Shown piece after piece: positions 18,851 through 27,862 of a stretch of 64,000 nt of DNA. The notes beneath the pieces are model-generated. The model did no database searches. It worked only from the letters and a program-made list of their open reading frames with translations, and was not told where the DNA came from. The DNA is taken from positions 2,506,001 to 2,570,000 of the forward strand of contig NZ_AP025226.1 in the NCBI RefSeq assembly GCF_020886315.1, given 5' to 3'. How positions within the stretch are numbered: the first letter of the stretch is position 1; each line of letters begins with the position of its first letter. Position numbers and translations under genes: made by a program. Source of the DNA: Saccharolobus caldissimus. Its GTDB lineage: Archaea; Thermoproteota; Thermoprotei_A; Sulfolobales; Sulfolobaceae.

Positions 18851-18865
18851 TCATATAAGTAAGAG
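18851..18865. promoter_or_regulatory. possible half TTAC-box upstream of the dehydratase transcript
   Basis: CATATAAGTAAGAGA: the right arm GTAAGAG is intact, the left arm is degenerate. Centred at ~18856.5, 43.5 bp before ATG 18813. Confidence 0.35.
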
Positions 18866-19158
18866 AGAAACTATACAATACGATTACTTATGAATTTCAT
18901 TTATAGCATCTCCTTTTTACTTAATTTAATTATGGCAAAGTTTCTAAAGCAATAAAACCTCTATTGTCTAAATAGAGTAATTTTTCTTACTTTAAAAGAG
19001 AGCAAAATCATAGGGAATATGTATAGTTCTCATACATAATAATTTCTAGTATTTATAAGAAAGAGAATTATCTATTTTAAGATATGTGATAATTTATATA
19101 TTTTATATAAAAATATAAAATTTGTTAGATAATGTTACTAGATTTTTAATTATAATCA

Positions 19159-19174
19159 TTCTTACGTGTAAGAA
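19159..19174. promoter_or_regulatory. TTAC-box operator upstream of dehydratase/GlcV-like operon
   Basis: TTCTTAC-GT-GTAAGAA: two perfect 7-bp arms around a 2-bp centre, the best-conserved copy. Centred at 19166.5, 44.5 bp upstream of ATG 19211. Confidence 0.72.
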
Positions 19175-19210
19175 CTAAAGATTTTTAGTAGAAATATTGA
19201 CAATAATAAC

Positions 19211-20467
19211 ATGGAGTTAAGGATTTCAGATTTAAGAGTTTTTACGGTTCAAGCTAATTTTGAATGGACCTTTGTCAGGATTTACTCTGGTGATTATTAC
19301 GGTACTGGTGAAGCAGGTCCTGCTCCAGGCTTAATGGGTATGGTTAATGGTTTTAGACGTTTATTAGTTGGCGAAGACGCTTTTAAGGTTAATAGGATTA
19401 TAGAGAAGCTAAGATATGCAACATTATACTCCGGTACAACAACACATCACCTAATTGCTGGCATAACTATTGCACTTTATGATTTAATTTCTAAATATCT
19501 TAACGTTCCCTTATATAAACTCTTAGGTGGAGATAGGGAGAGAATAAGAGTTTATGTTGACGCACATGGGGGAAAAGGATTGGAGGCAATAGATTCTCTC
19601 CTTTTGCCGATACGTTTATCCTGGATAGAGAATGCCGAAATAGAAAAGGACAGACTAGTTACTCAGAATAATCCCGTAAGTGGCAGACTCTCTTTAGAAA
19701 AATGGAACGAAGATTATTCCCCAGAATCTTATGCTAAAAGAGCTAGAAGTTTAGTAAATGAAGGATTTACGGCAATAAAGTTTGATCTAGATATACCTAC
19801 TCCATTCTTATCCGAGCATAGAGTTAGAAGTGGAGATCTATCTCTAAAGGACATAGATTATATGGCTGAAATAATTAGAGCCGTAAGAGATACTGTAGGT
19901 GATGAAATAGATATTATGGTTGACTTACATTGGAGATATAATGTAAATACTGCAATAAGAATCTGTAAAGCCCTAGAGCCATATAGATTAAGATGGATAG
20001 AAGATCCTACAACTTCAACAATAGCCTTAACTAATTTTGATGAGTTGAAAATTATTTCCTCATATTGTTCTATACCTATCGCAGTTGGAGAAACGCTGTA
20101 TTCTTCAGTTCAATTTAAGGACTTATTATCAACAAATGCTAGAGTATGGACCCCAGATATTGCAAAAACTGGAATAATAGAGGGAAGAAAAATTAGCGAA
20201 ATAGCATCCATTTATGACATAGAATTTTCGCCACATAATATAGGATCGCCCATTGCTACTATGGCTACTGCACATTTATCATCTCTTTCGAATACACTTG
20301 GAGCTGTCGAATTTCATGGCCATGATGTACCCTTTTGGAATGACATCATAAAGCCTAAAAGAAAAATTATTGAACATGGCTTCATCACGTTAACTGATGA
20401 ACCGGGTTTAGGTATAGATTTAGATATAGATGTTATGAGAAAATATTGGAAAGATTTCGAGGTGTGA
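19211..20467 (+). CDS. enolase-superfamily acid-sugar dehydratase (mandelate racemase/mannonate-gluconate dehydratase-like)
   Basis: 418 residues. Metal ligands and catalytic residues can be placed at D238/H240 (MVDLHWRYN), E264 (RWIEDP), E294 (VGETL) and H342 (FSPHNIGSP); KFDLDIP at 190-196 replaces the usual K-x-K, as in the ManD/gluconate dehydratase branch. An insertion of some 45 residues (about 120-170, with WIENAEIEKDRL) between the capping domain and barrel is longer than usual. It should form a 2-keto-3-deoxy acid from an aldonic acid. The stop is immediately followed by the GTG of a GlcV-like ATPase, so metabolism and uptake are co-expressed. Confidence 0.87.
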   Translation: MELRISDLRVFTVQANFEWTFVRIYSGDYYGTGEAGPAPGLMGMVNGFRRLLVGEDAFKVNRIIEKLRYATLYSGTTTHHLIAGITIALYDLISKYLNVPLYKLLGGDRERIRVYVDAHGGKGLEAIDSLLLPIRLSWIENAEIEKDRLVTQNNPVSGRLSLEKWNEDYSPESYAKRARSLVNEGFTAIKFDLDIPTPFLSEHRVRSGDLSLKDIDYMAEIIRAVRDTVGDEIDIMVDLHWRYNVNTAIRICKALEPYRLRWIEDPTTSTIALTNFDELKIISSYCSIPIAVGETLYSSVQFKDLLSTNARVWTPDIAKTGIIEGRKISEIASIYDIEFSPHNIGSPIATMATAHLSSLSNTLGAVEFHGHDVPFWNDIIKPKRKIIEHGFITLTDEPGLGIDLDIDVMRKYWKDFEV

Positions 20468-20975
20468 GTGTTGGTTAGGATTATCGCTAAGAATATTTCT
20501 AAGGTTTTTAAGAAGGGTAAGGTTATTGCTTTAGATAACATTAATTTAGTTATTAATAATGGTGAAAGATTTGGAATTTTGGGACCTAGTGGTGCTGGTA
20601 AGACTACTTTTATGAGAATTATTGCAGGTTTGGATGTTCCTTCTTCGGGAGAATTATTTTTTGACGATAAACTTGTTACTAGTAATGGTAAGCTTTTTGT
20701 TCCCCCTGAGGATAGGAGAGTTGGTATGGTTTTTCAGACTTGGGCCTTATATCCTAATTTAACCGCTTTTGAAAACATTGCCTTTCCTTTGACTAATATG
20801 GGTTTAAGTAAGGAGGAAATTAGAAGGAGAGTTGAGGAGGTTGCTAAGATTTTGGATATTTCTCATGTTTTGAATCATTATCCTAGGGAATTATCTGGGG
20901 GTCAACAGCAAAGAGTTGCCTTGGCTAGGGCTTTAGTTAAAGATCCTTCTTTACTTTTACTTGACGAGCCTTTTA

Positions 20976-21110
20976 CTGACTTTCTCACCACTCTGGAAGG
21001 GCGATGGTTCCCTCCCAGAGAGATCATCGTTCCCACCATCGATTCGGGACTACATCTCTCATATGGTGGGCAGACGAGAGGGCCAGAGACCCCCTCCTGT
21101 TCAAATTAAC
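20976..21110 (-). ncRNA. candidate omega-RNA/right-end RNA of the TnpB element
   Basis: The 3' end of tnpB and the right end form a GC-rich, strongly foldable region in an otherwise AT-rich genome. TnpB guide (omega) RNAs are known to come from this position. The sequence recurs almost unchanged at 63115-63250 and, diverged, at 53916-54000. Inference from family knowledge. Confidence 0.4.
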
Positions 21111-22181
21111 TATAGCAACAACATCCCTATCATTCTCATAACCACATGAACACTTAAACCAACGATACCCTTTCTCCTCCATCCTTTTACCACACTTAGG
21201 ACATAAAACAGAAGAATATTTGGGATTAACGTATTGAACTAGAATACCGTGCTTCCTAGCCTGCCACTCAACCCAATACTGAATCCTACGATACTGCATC
21301 AGATAAAGTTTATCGTGAAACTCTTTAGGTAGTTTATCTACGTTCTTGATGAGGTTCTCAAGCTTCTCCAACTTAATAACATCAGCACCAAAATCTCTAG
21401 CAATCTCAACAACCCACTTCCCAACCTTCCTAGCGAAATCCTCCATAATACGCCTAGCCTTTTGATGAAAAGAACGAATCCTATACAGTATCCTCTTATT
21501 CCCCCTCCACCTCTTTGAGTATTTCTTCTGCAATCTCTCGGCTAAAGACTTCCAGTGGTGAACCTCGTGCAAACGAGTTGGAATCCTAACGTAATGAGTA
21601 TCATCCTTGCCAACTACTATCTCACTCATGTTAACATCAACAGCAACACTTTCCCTTGGTTTAGCCTTCTCCAACGGTTTCTCAAAAACAACCTTGAGAA
21701 AAGCCTTATCACCCTTAACCACTAACCTAGCCTCCCTCATCCTCCAGCTTAAGTACTCCTTGAGGTTTCTAGGATAACCTAGAATTTGAAGTTCACCAAC
21801 ACCAGCAATTCTAACAGTCATGTTATCTAAGTCCACATTATAACTTGCTCTAGGAGTTAACCATACAGTGGGCTTATATACTCTTGGAAACCTACCCTTT
21901 TTAGGATTATTGTACCAACCCTTGTACACTGAGAGGGCATCCCTATAACAATCCTCGGCAACCTTTGATGGTAGATTATATTCCTCCCTTAACCTCGTGT
22001 ATAATTCCTCGTGAACTTTTCCTAACACTCCCTTTTCATTAGGATTTGGAACATTTTCCTTCAACCAAAACAGAGTGAAACGTATTGCCTTTACGTAGTT
22101 ATTAACAAGGGCTAGGAGGGGTTCAGAGAGAGCGATCTTCATAGAAACAGTAGCTCTGATCGCTTTAACCCTCCTAGCCAT
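21024..22181 (-). CDS. tnpB: TnpB, RNA-guided endonuclease of IS200/IS605 element
   Basis: 385 residues from ATG 22181 ([10 protein letters not shown]); the open frame upstream runs through the element end into the host gene and is not meaningful. RuvC-like motifs: [15 protein letters not shown] (first Asp), [10 protein letters not shown] (Glu) and [13 protein letters not shown] (last Asp), plus a zinc finger CPKCGKRM...CSCGYEN. Full length, no frameshift. It probably cleaves the empty donor site under omega-RNA guidance, keeping the element in place; transposition needs TnpA in trans. Its C-terminal codons overlap the structured right end. Confidence 0.93.
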   Translation of the reverse strand: MARRVKAIRATVSMKIALSEPLLALVNNYVKAIRFTLFWLKENVPNPNEKGVLGKVHEELYTRLREEYNLPSKVAEDCYRDALSVYKGWYNNPKKGRFPRVYKPTVWLTPRASYNVDLDNMTVRIAGVGELQILGYPRNLKEYLSWRMREARLVVKGDKAFLKVVFEKPLEKAKPRESVAVDVNMSEIVVGKDDTHYVRIPTRLHEVHHWKSLAERLQKKYSKRWRGNKRILYRIRSFHQKARRIMEDFARKVGKWVVEIARDFGADVIKLEKLENLIKNVDKLPKEFHDKLYLMQYRRIQYWVEWQARKHGILVQYVNPKYSSVLCPKCGKRMEEKGYRWFKCSCGYENDRDVVAIVNLNRRGSLALSSAHHMRDVVPNRWWER

Positions 22182-22835
22182 TAAAAGAATTTCGAAAAAG
22201 AAGTATTTAAATATAAGGGGGCTATCCATCCCCGCTAGCGAGGCTTTTCGCCCCCTTAACCCTCCAATTTTTGTAATTTGGACACTAGGATAAGGGATAG
22301 TGCTAGGGCTCTGGTTAAGGAGGTTCAAAATAGGCTTGGGGTTACTTTGCTAATTGTTTCTCACGATCCTGCTGATATTTTTGCTATCGCTGATAGAGTT
22401 GGGGTTTTAGTTAAGGGTAGACTTATTCAAGTTGGTTCTCCCGAGGAGATTTATAACAACCCTGTTTCTCTTGATGTTGCGGCTTTGATTGGCGAGATTA
22501 ACGAGCTAATTGGCAAGACTTCTAATGAGGGTGTTTTAGTTGGTAGTTTTAAGTTTCCTATCCTTGTTGATTCTGATAATGTTGTTATTGGTATCAGACC
22601 AGAGGATATTAAGGTTTCTTTTGATATTATTAATGATAAAAGTTGGGTTTTAGTTGGTAAGGGTAGAATTAGGGTTGTTGGTTATCAAGGGGGTTTATTT
22701 AGGGTTACTATCAATCCTCTTAATTCTGACGAGGAGATCGTGACTTATGTTGATCGTCCTATGAGGGCTGGTGATGAGGTTTTTGTTTATGTGAGGAAGA
22801 ATGGTATAAAAGTATATAAAAAATAGGAGATTGAT

Positions 22836-23163
22836 TTAATTTTTAGATTATTATCTATCTTTTATATAATATGTTTTTTTAATAAATTTTAATATGCCTT
22901 GATTATAATATTTTCTAATTAATGTGTCAGTGATCATCATAGACCCTATTATGATTAGTATAGCTGGTAGTAGTGAGTTTGCATTACCACTATATTCCTT
23001 TGTTGTTTGTTTTAACCCATATGCAGCTGGATCAGTAACCCATGGAGGATAGTAGTTTGCAAACGGATGACCAGGGAAGCCCATATAACCTAAACCTAAT
23101 TTTGCAGCAGCCAACCACTCCTGCTCCTCCTCATGCATAGCTGAGTATAATGTAGAATTCCAT
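22836..23163 (-). repeat. inverted repeat block, 3' end of GlcS-like gene 1
   Basis: 328 bp that read identically, in opposite orientation, at 31445-31772. It covers the last ~100 codons and ~15 bp past the stop of the binding-protein gene. Confidence 0.87.
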
Positions 23164-24545
23164 TCAGATAGTGCTGGAGACCCTACTTCAGCTAATGTTA
23201 GTATTCCAGAATCTAATTCTGCAAATACGTTATCAAATACACCTCCATCTGAAATCTGATATACAAAGTTTTGGGGTGCAGTCCTACTAATATTTAATAA
23301 CCTTTCATAGTTATACCATTGTGCAGGTGTTACATAAAAATCAGTATCATTAATGTAATAACCTATCATTTTCCATTTTGTCCATAATTCTTGCCCCATG
23401 TATGAGGCCCATGTCTCAGCTAGTGCGAGACCTGCATTCTGATAAGGCGATCTAGGTACTGCTATAGAATCTACAACTAAGGCAAAATCGTTTTGCGTCC
23501 CTGGAAATGGCTCTACTACAACAGTTACATTAGGCCAGCTTATATAAGGTTCAGTAGCAGGATATACTGTAGTATTGAGGAAATCATAAGCGTAATCTGT
23601 TACCCAATCACCATTAGTTTGAAAGGCTACATCTCCTTGTATAAGTAACGCAATGCCTTGAGTCCATAAATAAGATTGCCAGCCTGGATAGTTATATGAA
23701 CTATAATTTAAGAATAACTCGTTTGTCTCGTTAATTATCTTCTGTACCGTTACGTTATTAAGTGGTAAAACGCCATAAGTAAATTCGTTATATAAACGAG
23801 GCCCACCTAATGCTAAAAATATATTTTCCCATAGATTAAGTTGATCCCAGCCAGCATCTCCTCCTGGTATTATCCATGGATGTATTCCGTGCTTTGCTAA
23901 TTGTACTGTATCATAAGTTAGCATCGATAAATTAGTAGGTATTGGAAGATCATATTGCTTTAGTAATTTAATATTAATGTATAATAGAGCGCCTTCTCCT
24001 GCATCTATAGGTAATGAAAACAGCGTACCATTATAAGCTCCAGCTTCAAGAACTTCTGGAACTACATATTTAAATAAACCCATTTTTTCTGCTATAGGCG
24101 TCATGTTTACAAAACTATATGAGCCATTAGGCGCTACCTCTACATAACTTATCATTTCTGGACCATAATGTGTCTGAAAAGTAGTAGGAGGTTTTCCAGC
24201 TTCTATTAACGCCAATATTGCATACTTAGCATTAGTACCTCCAGCTCCTGGTACTAATTGGCTCTGAAAAACATAGTTAGGATATAATTTTTCAAAATAT
24301 GGAATGAAACTATTAAATGCGTCTTGATTAACAGATCCCAGCCAATTGTAAAATACAACCGGTTCTTTTGTAGACGAGGTAACAGTCGTGCTTGTTATTG
24401 TTGTTGTTATTACTGTTGGTGTTGGTTTTCTCGTTAGCATTATTCCTGCAATTGCTCCTATGACTATTACTATTACAATTATTGCAACAATTATTGCAAT
24501 TTGGGTTGAAGATAAACCCCTAACTAGACTATAAGAATACTTCAT
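22851..24545 (-). CDS. GlcS-like sugar ABC transporter substrate-binding protein (copy 1)
   Basis: 564 residues. N-terminal membrane anchor of the class III/pilin-like signal type (MKYSYSLVRGLSSTQ followed by ~20 hydrophobic residues), a Thr-rich linker, the MalE-like binding domain (GGTNAKYAI, HYGPEMISYVE, GDAGWDQLNLWENIF, GYPGWQSYLW-like), and a C-terminal membrane helix (LLPAILIIIGSMMI). The protein faces the cell exterior and probably binds a hexose or uronic acid for uptake. Its promoter with TTAC-box, signal region and C-terminal ~100 residues are identical to copy 2 (30048-31757), while the ligand-binding middle is divergent, suggesting different ligands. It lacks adjacent permease genes. 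Confidence 0.92.
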   Translation of the reverse strand: MKYSYSLVRGLSSTQIAIIVAIIVIVIVIGAIAGIMLTRKPTPTVITTTITSTTVTSSTKEPVVFYNWLGSVNQDAFNSFIPYFEKLYPNYVFQSQLVPGAGGTNAKYAILALIEAGKPPTTFQTHYGPEMISYVEVAPNGSYSFVNMTPIAEKMGLFKYVVPEVLEAGAYNGTLFSLPIDAGEGALLYINIKLLKQYDLPIPTNLSMLTYDTVQLAKHGIHPWIIPGGDAGWDQLNLWENIFLALGGPRLYNEFTYGVLPLNNVTVQKIINETNELFLNYSSYNYPGWQSYLWTQGIALLIQGDVAFQTNGDWVTDYAYDFLNTTVYPATEPYISWPNVTVVVEPFPGTQNDFALVVDSIAVPRSPYQNAGLALAETWASYMGQELWTKWKMIGYYINDTDFYVTPAQWYNYERLLNISRTAPQNFVYQISDGGVFDNVFAELDSGILTLAEVGSPALSEWNSTLYSAMHEEEQEWLAAAKLGLGYMGFPGHPFANYYPPWVTDPAAYGLKQTTKEYSGNANSLLPAILIIIGSMMITDTLIRKYYNQGILKFIKKTYYIKDR

Positions 24546-24595
24546 AAGCTTAATAAAGCAATAAACAATTAATAAAACACAACTCTCACCAGTAA
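24394..24595 (-). repeat. inverted repeat block, 5' end of GlcS-like gene 1
   Basis: 202 bp identical by eye to 29998-30199 in the opposite orientation, from within the TTAC-box through the promoter, start codon, signal anchor and first Thr codons of the linker. Confidence 0.87.
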
Positions 24596-24597
24596 AA
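24582..24597. promoter_or_regulatory. TTAC-box operator of GlcS-like gene 1
   Basis: Minus strand TTACTGGTGAGAG, centred at 24590.5, 45.5 bp upstream of ATG 24545, followed by TTGTGTTTTATTAATTG as at copy 2. Confidence 0.6.
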
Positions 24598-24697
24598 AAG
24601 CTTAATTGGTAATATCAAGTTAAGATAAAATTTTGTATATATGAACAAATATGAATTAAAATAAAAATAAAATTCATTTTATATATATAAAATATTA

Positions 24698-25717
24698 TTA
24701 ATCTGTATAATTTAGACTTTCAACCGCAGCTCTAAATAATCCTTGAAGATAACCAACTGCGTGAATTCTACCTAGTATAGAATACCCTGGCATTGAAAGT
24801 TGCATGGTATCTCCTAATAGTGTGGGAGTGTGATCTACTCTAAAGGGTCCATAAAATTCATGTTTTATATATTCTCTCATTTCCTCAAATTGTCTTGTTA
24901 TACCCTCGTCAATGAATACTTCCTCAAACCTACTTTTATTTCCTATAACCTCCCTAAAATGAACGAAGAATATTCTCTTCTTTTCTAAGAAATGTCTAAC
25001 CACTGATATTAAATCGTCAGTCATTAAGGAGAAGATTGAGTGATCAAATGTTATTCCATTATACTCGCTTGGGAATTCCTCTATTAACCTATCAAAAGCC
25101 TCTACGCTATTCATTATCCTGGCAACACCTCTAACCTCATCTAATGGCGGATCATCTGGGTGAATTGCCAATTTTACATTAGCGTCTTCAGCTATTGGCA
25201 GAATGAATTTAAGAAACTCTCTTAAGTTCTTCCAAAGCGTAACTTTGTCAATTTTCCCTAATTTTGGGGGAGGTGCATCCTTTAAATCCTCCTCATCAAA
25301 ACCGGATGTTAATGCTCCTCCTCTGCCCCTTAAAGCTGTTCTAGTTCTAAGCCAGCCATCGGGCATCCAATTATAGCACCATATTGGAATCTTTAGCTTC
25401 CCCATATTTTCAATTAATTTAGCTACGTTTTCTAACTGTTCTTCCTTACCCGGTAAGCCATATATTATCTTATCCATAGGTGGATTATCCTCAATAACTG
25501 TTAGTTTAAATCCAGCCTCTTCTATCATCCTTTTATAATTAGATAATGACGCATAATCCCACGGTTCATCTATTCTGAATTGTCTATGGTCTGGATACCA
25601 TCTAGGTAATATTCCAGTAGCCTCGCTTACACCTATTTGTTTTAATATTTCCCAAAAAGGAGTCGGTGAACTTTCTAGAAGTATTTCAGCTATTCGTATT
25701 TTAGGAATTTTTTGCAT
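24698..25717 (-). CDS. uxuA: D-mannonate dehydratase (UxuA family)
   Basis: About 339 residues from ATG 25717; the frame is open to 25807, but MQKIPKIRIAEILL is the natural start and places the TTAC-box 43.5 bp upstream. UxuA features: YNWMPDGWLRTRT, a metal-binding HPDDPPLDEVRGVARI, FDHSIFSLM in place of the usual C-x-G block, VHFREV, and RVDHTPTLLGD...PGYSILGRIHAVGYLQGL. The reaction is D-mannonate to 2-keto-3-deoxy-D-gluconate, the entry of hexuronates into the Entner-Doudoroff pathway. It lies between the two GlcS-like genes with an aldolase-like gene, SDR and regulator. Substrate specificity within the family is inferred. Confidence 0.87.
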   Translation of the reverse strand: MQKIPKIRIAEILLESSPTPFWEILKQIGVSEATGILPRWYPDHRQFRIDEPWDYASLSNYKRMIEEAGFKLTVIEDNPPMDKIIYGLPGKEEQLENVAKLIENMGKLKIPIWCYNWMPDGWLRTRTALRGRGGALTSGFDEEDLKDAPPPKLGKIDKVTLWKNLREFLKFILPIAEDANVKLAIHPDDPPLDEVRGVARIMNSVEAFDRLIEEFPSEYNGITFDHSIFSLMTDDLISVVRHFLEKKRIFFVHFREVIGNKSRFEEVFIDEGITRQFEEMREYIKHEFYGPFRVDHTPTLLGDTMQLSMPGYSILGRIHAVGYLQGLFRAAVESLNYTD

Positions 25718-25752
25718 ATAGTATAATATATGGCGCGATTTATTAATTTTGT

Positions 25753-25768
25753 CTCTTATCTGTAAGTA
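25753..25768. promoter_or_regulatory. TTAC-box operator of the mannonate dehydratase gene
   Basis: CTCTTATCTGTAAGTA, centred at 25760.5, 43.5 bp upstream of ATG 25717. Confidence 0.55.
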
Positions 25769-25844
25769 TGCTATATAGCAAATTAGAAGAGGTAATGAAA
25801 AATTCAATTATATGAGTAAATAATATTTTATGAATATCTTTGGA

Positions 25845-25865
25845 GTTTCCTAATATGTAGGAAAC
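25845..25865. promoter_or_regulatory. isolated palindrome between uxuA and the RraA-like gene
   Basis: GTTTCCTA-ATATG-TAGGAAAC, two perfect 8-bp arms. Unlike the TTAC-box or ARA-box. It lies 137 bp before ATG 26002 and 128 bp from ATG 25717; it could be an operator for either gene. Confidence 0.4.
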
Positions 25866-26001
25866 CTAAATCGTCTTATCTTTCAATTTAACCTAAATTG
25901 TATATCTTATTTAAAAATTATCTCCATAGTGCTTGAATATTCCATATTATAACAACAACGAACAAAACAAATATATATCTTTGATCTAATATTTGCTAAT
26001 C

Positions 26002-26652
26002 ATGGCATATGATTTTAGAGAATTGGAAAAGATTCTATATTCAGCTGTAATTTCAGATATATTAGATGATTTGGGCTATAGGAATCACGTCATGAATCAA
26101 TGTATCAAACCCTTAAAAAATGATATGGTAATTTTAGGCAGGGCTTTTCCTATACTCGTTAAGGAAGTTAAGGAATATGATGTTAATGAGCCATATAAGG
26201 TTATGCTAGAGGCCATAAGCAATATAAAAAATAATGATGTTGTTGTGATAGTATCTGAAAGTAAAAATACTGCAGTATGGGGGGAATTGTTCTCTAACGC
26301 TGCTAAGGTTAGAGGAAGTAGAGGTGTAATTATAGATGGATATAATAGGGATACTCAGAAAATACTCAAATTAGAATTTCCAGTATTCTCCTGCGGCACT
26401 CTTCCCCTAGATTCAAAGGGTAGAGCTGAGGCTGTATGTTACAATTGTAATGTAAAATCTGGACAAGCAGAAATAAAAGCAGGAGATTTAATTTTTGCTG
26501 ATATAGATGGTGTTGTTGTAATACCTAAAGAAATTGAAGATGAAGTTATAAGGAGAGCTTTAGAGAAAGTGAGTAAGGAAAATGTAGTCAGAGATGAAAT
26601 ACTTAAAGGTAAATCTCCAATAGAAATATGGAGAAAGTATAGGGTATTTTAG
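26002..26652 (+). CDS. RraA/HMG-aldolase family protein (class II aldolase-like)
   Basis: 216 residues from ATG 26002 (the frame opens at TTG 25993). It shows the family pattern AVISDILDDLGYRN, AVWGELFSNAAKVRGSRGVIIDGYNRD (G-x-R-G-x-V-x-D-G motif with the metal-coordinating Asp) and LIFADIDGVVVIP. Members are either metal-dependent aldolases cleaving 4-hydroxy-4-methyl-2-oxoglutarate or related 2-keto acids, or RNase E inhibitors in bacteria; the aldolase activity is the likelier one in an archaeon. Next to the mannonate dehydratase it could cleave or decarboxylate a keto-deoxy acid. No TTAC-box lies at the expected distance. Function inferred. Confidence 0.82.
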   Translation: MAYDFRELEKILYSAVISDILDDLGYRNHVMNQCIKPLKNDMVILGRAFPILVKEVKEYDVNEPYKVMLEAISNIKNNDVVVIVSESKNTAVWGELFSNAAKVRGSRGVIIDGYNRDTQKILKLEFPVFSCGTLPLDSKGRAEAVCYNCNVKSGQAEIKAGDLIFADIDGVVVIPKEIEDEVIRRALEKVSKENVVRDEILKGKSPIEIWRKYRVF

Positions 26653-26813
26653 CTATATAACTTTTATCACAAATATAATCTTTATTTTGTTATTTATTCC
26701 ATAAGTTTATATCTAAATTTGTACTCTTTAGCTAGATAGCTAAAAACTTTCTTTAAATATATCTATAAACAATTCTTCTATTTTTAATTTTCTATAATTT
26801 CTTAATATAGATT

Positions 26814-27512
26814 TTATTTGGAAATTTTTTGTTCATTAACTGAAGAAAGATAGCTTCTAAGTATCTTTTTAATTGCACTTCTTATGTGAAAATTAACAGT
26901 AGTTTTACTAAGTTCAAATTTTCTCGCTATCTCATCTAATCCTATCTGTCTTGGAGTATCAAAGAAACCTTTTTCATATGCGAACTCTATTATTAGTCTT
27001 TCGGTAGGTGTTAAATTAACATAATTATCATCAAATATGCCACTTTGCCTATAATTGTCTATTCTTTCTACATTAAAATCTATTAATTTTCCTTTATCTT
27101 TCAATATATTATATATTTCATTTAGCTGAGATTTATTAGTTAAAATAAAATATAAGCTAAAAGTTTTTAGTCCATTTTTAACTATGGAATTCTTTAAAAT
27201 TGCGTTATTATTTTCTAGAAATATATACTTTAACATCTCATCATACTTACCTAAAAATATTATTTCATAATGGCTATTATTGATTTTATTTATATCCAAC
27301 ACTTTTAGAATATTATTAAGTTTATTAAACTTCTTTATAAACTCTTTAACCTCATTATTCTTATTACTCTCTACTTTAATAACTTCTAAGCTGTACCCTC
27401 TTTCTTTATAAGGATAGAAATATTTGGCATATACATTAATCCCTTCAAAATTCTTTGTAATAATACTCCAATCACCATAATGTTCTATCGTAACATTAAC
27501 TCTGAATATCAT
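26814..27512 (-). CDS. HTH_10 transcription regulator
   Basis: About 232 residues from ATG 27512 (MIFRVNVTIEHYGDW); the longer frame to 27629 adds a His/Arg-rich stretch without family likeness. N-terminal signature EHYGDW, C-terminal LTPTERLIIEFAYEKGFFDTP and helix-turn-helix LDEIARKFELSKTTVNFHIRSAIKK, closest in layout to the protein at 16773. It lies inside the segment bounded by the two inverted GlcS-like genes, together with the mannonate dehydratase and an SDR, and is a candidate regulator of those genes. Confidence 0.85.
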   Translation of the reverse strand: MIFRVNVTIEHYGDWSIITKNFEGINVYAKYFYPYKERGYSLEVIKVESNKNNEVKEFIKKFNKLNNILKVLDINKINNSHYEIIFLGKYDEMLKYIFLENNNAILKNSIVKNGLKTFSLYFILTNKSQLNEIYNILKDKGKLIDFNVERIDNYRQSGIFDDNYVNLTPTERLIIEFAYEKGFFDTPRQIGLDEIARKFELSKTTVNFHIRSAIKKILRSYLSSVNEQKISK

Positions 27513-27693
27513 AATAATGTGTATAGATAGAAGAGTTAATATCCTTTTACATAAGATGCGATGGCGATGACGTATAACTCGACTACCTACTAAATGAGAG
27601 CTAAATCTATGGTGAGAATAATAAATCACTCCATGAGAGAATCCTTACCCTTCCAGGATGAGGAGACATAAGATGAGTTATATTTAAGCACTA

Positions 27694-27770
27694 TTCTTAC
27701 AAGTGATAACACTTAAATAAATACCCATAAGAGTTTATTTAAAATGAGGTTTAAGAGTGTTGATGAATAA
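27694..27770 (+). promoter_or_regulatory. orphan TTAC-box promoter with an 8-codon open frame
   Basis: TTCTTACAAGTGATAA (centre 27701.5) is followed by an AT-rich TATA-like stretch and, 42.5 bp from the box centre, by ATG 27744, which is cut short by TAA after eight codons (27744-27770). The arrangement copies the functional promoters of the window but the gene is missing. The MBL-fold gene begins at 27863 on the same strand and may be served by it. Confidence 0.45.
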
Positions 27771-27862
27771 ACAGTTTAATGTAAATATGTATCTAACGAT
27801 GTTTTACAACTCATTTACTATTAATTTGATGCAATTTAATTTTGAAATAGTGGTGTAATATC

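Larger units (their letters stand above)
20976..22272 (-). mobile_element. IS200/IS605-group element with tnpB only (1297 bp)
   Basis: Ends were set by comparison with the partial copy at 63115 and the short derivative at 53916-54237, and by the in-frame healing of the host gene. On the minus strand the element follows TTAC, the target tetranucleotide of IS608-like elements, with no target duplication. The left end (minus orientation) has a hairpin around the pair ggggctatccatccccgc/gcgaggcttttcgcccc; the other end carries the hairpin ctggaagggcgatggttccc/tcccagag. No tnpA is present. Confidence 0.87.
20468..22826 (+). pseudogene. GlcV-like sugar ABC transporter ATPase, split by a TnpB insertion element
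   Basis: The 5' part (20468-20975) encodes Walker A GPSGAGKTTF, signature ELSGGQQQR and Walker B LLLLDEP; the 3' part (22273-22826) continues with [23 protein letters not shown] and the C-terminal OB-like domain (GIRPEDIK, VVGYQGGLFRVTI). Removing 20976-22272 joins the two in frame into a 353-codon gene that reads DEPFSNLD at the junction, which matches my recollection of GlcV (353 aa). The gene is thus inactivated only by the insertion. It would energise import by the GlcS-like binding proteins nearby; no cognate permease genes lie next to it. Rescue by excision is conceivable. Confidence 0.9.

Noticed and set aside
27650-27690. gatgagga and gatgag strings resembling C boxes of a C/D guide RNA
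   Set aside because: No D boxes at proper spacing; not supportable as a C/D RNA.
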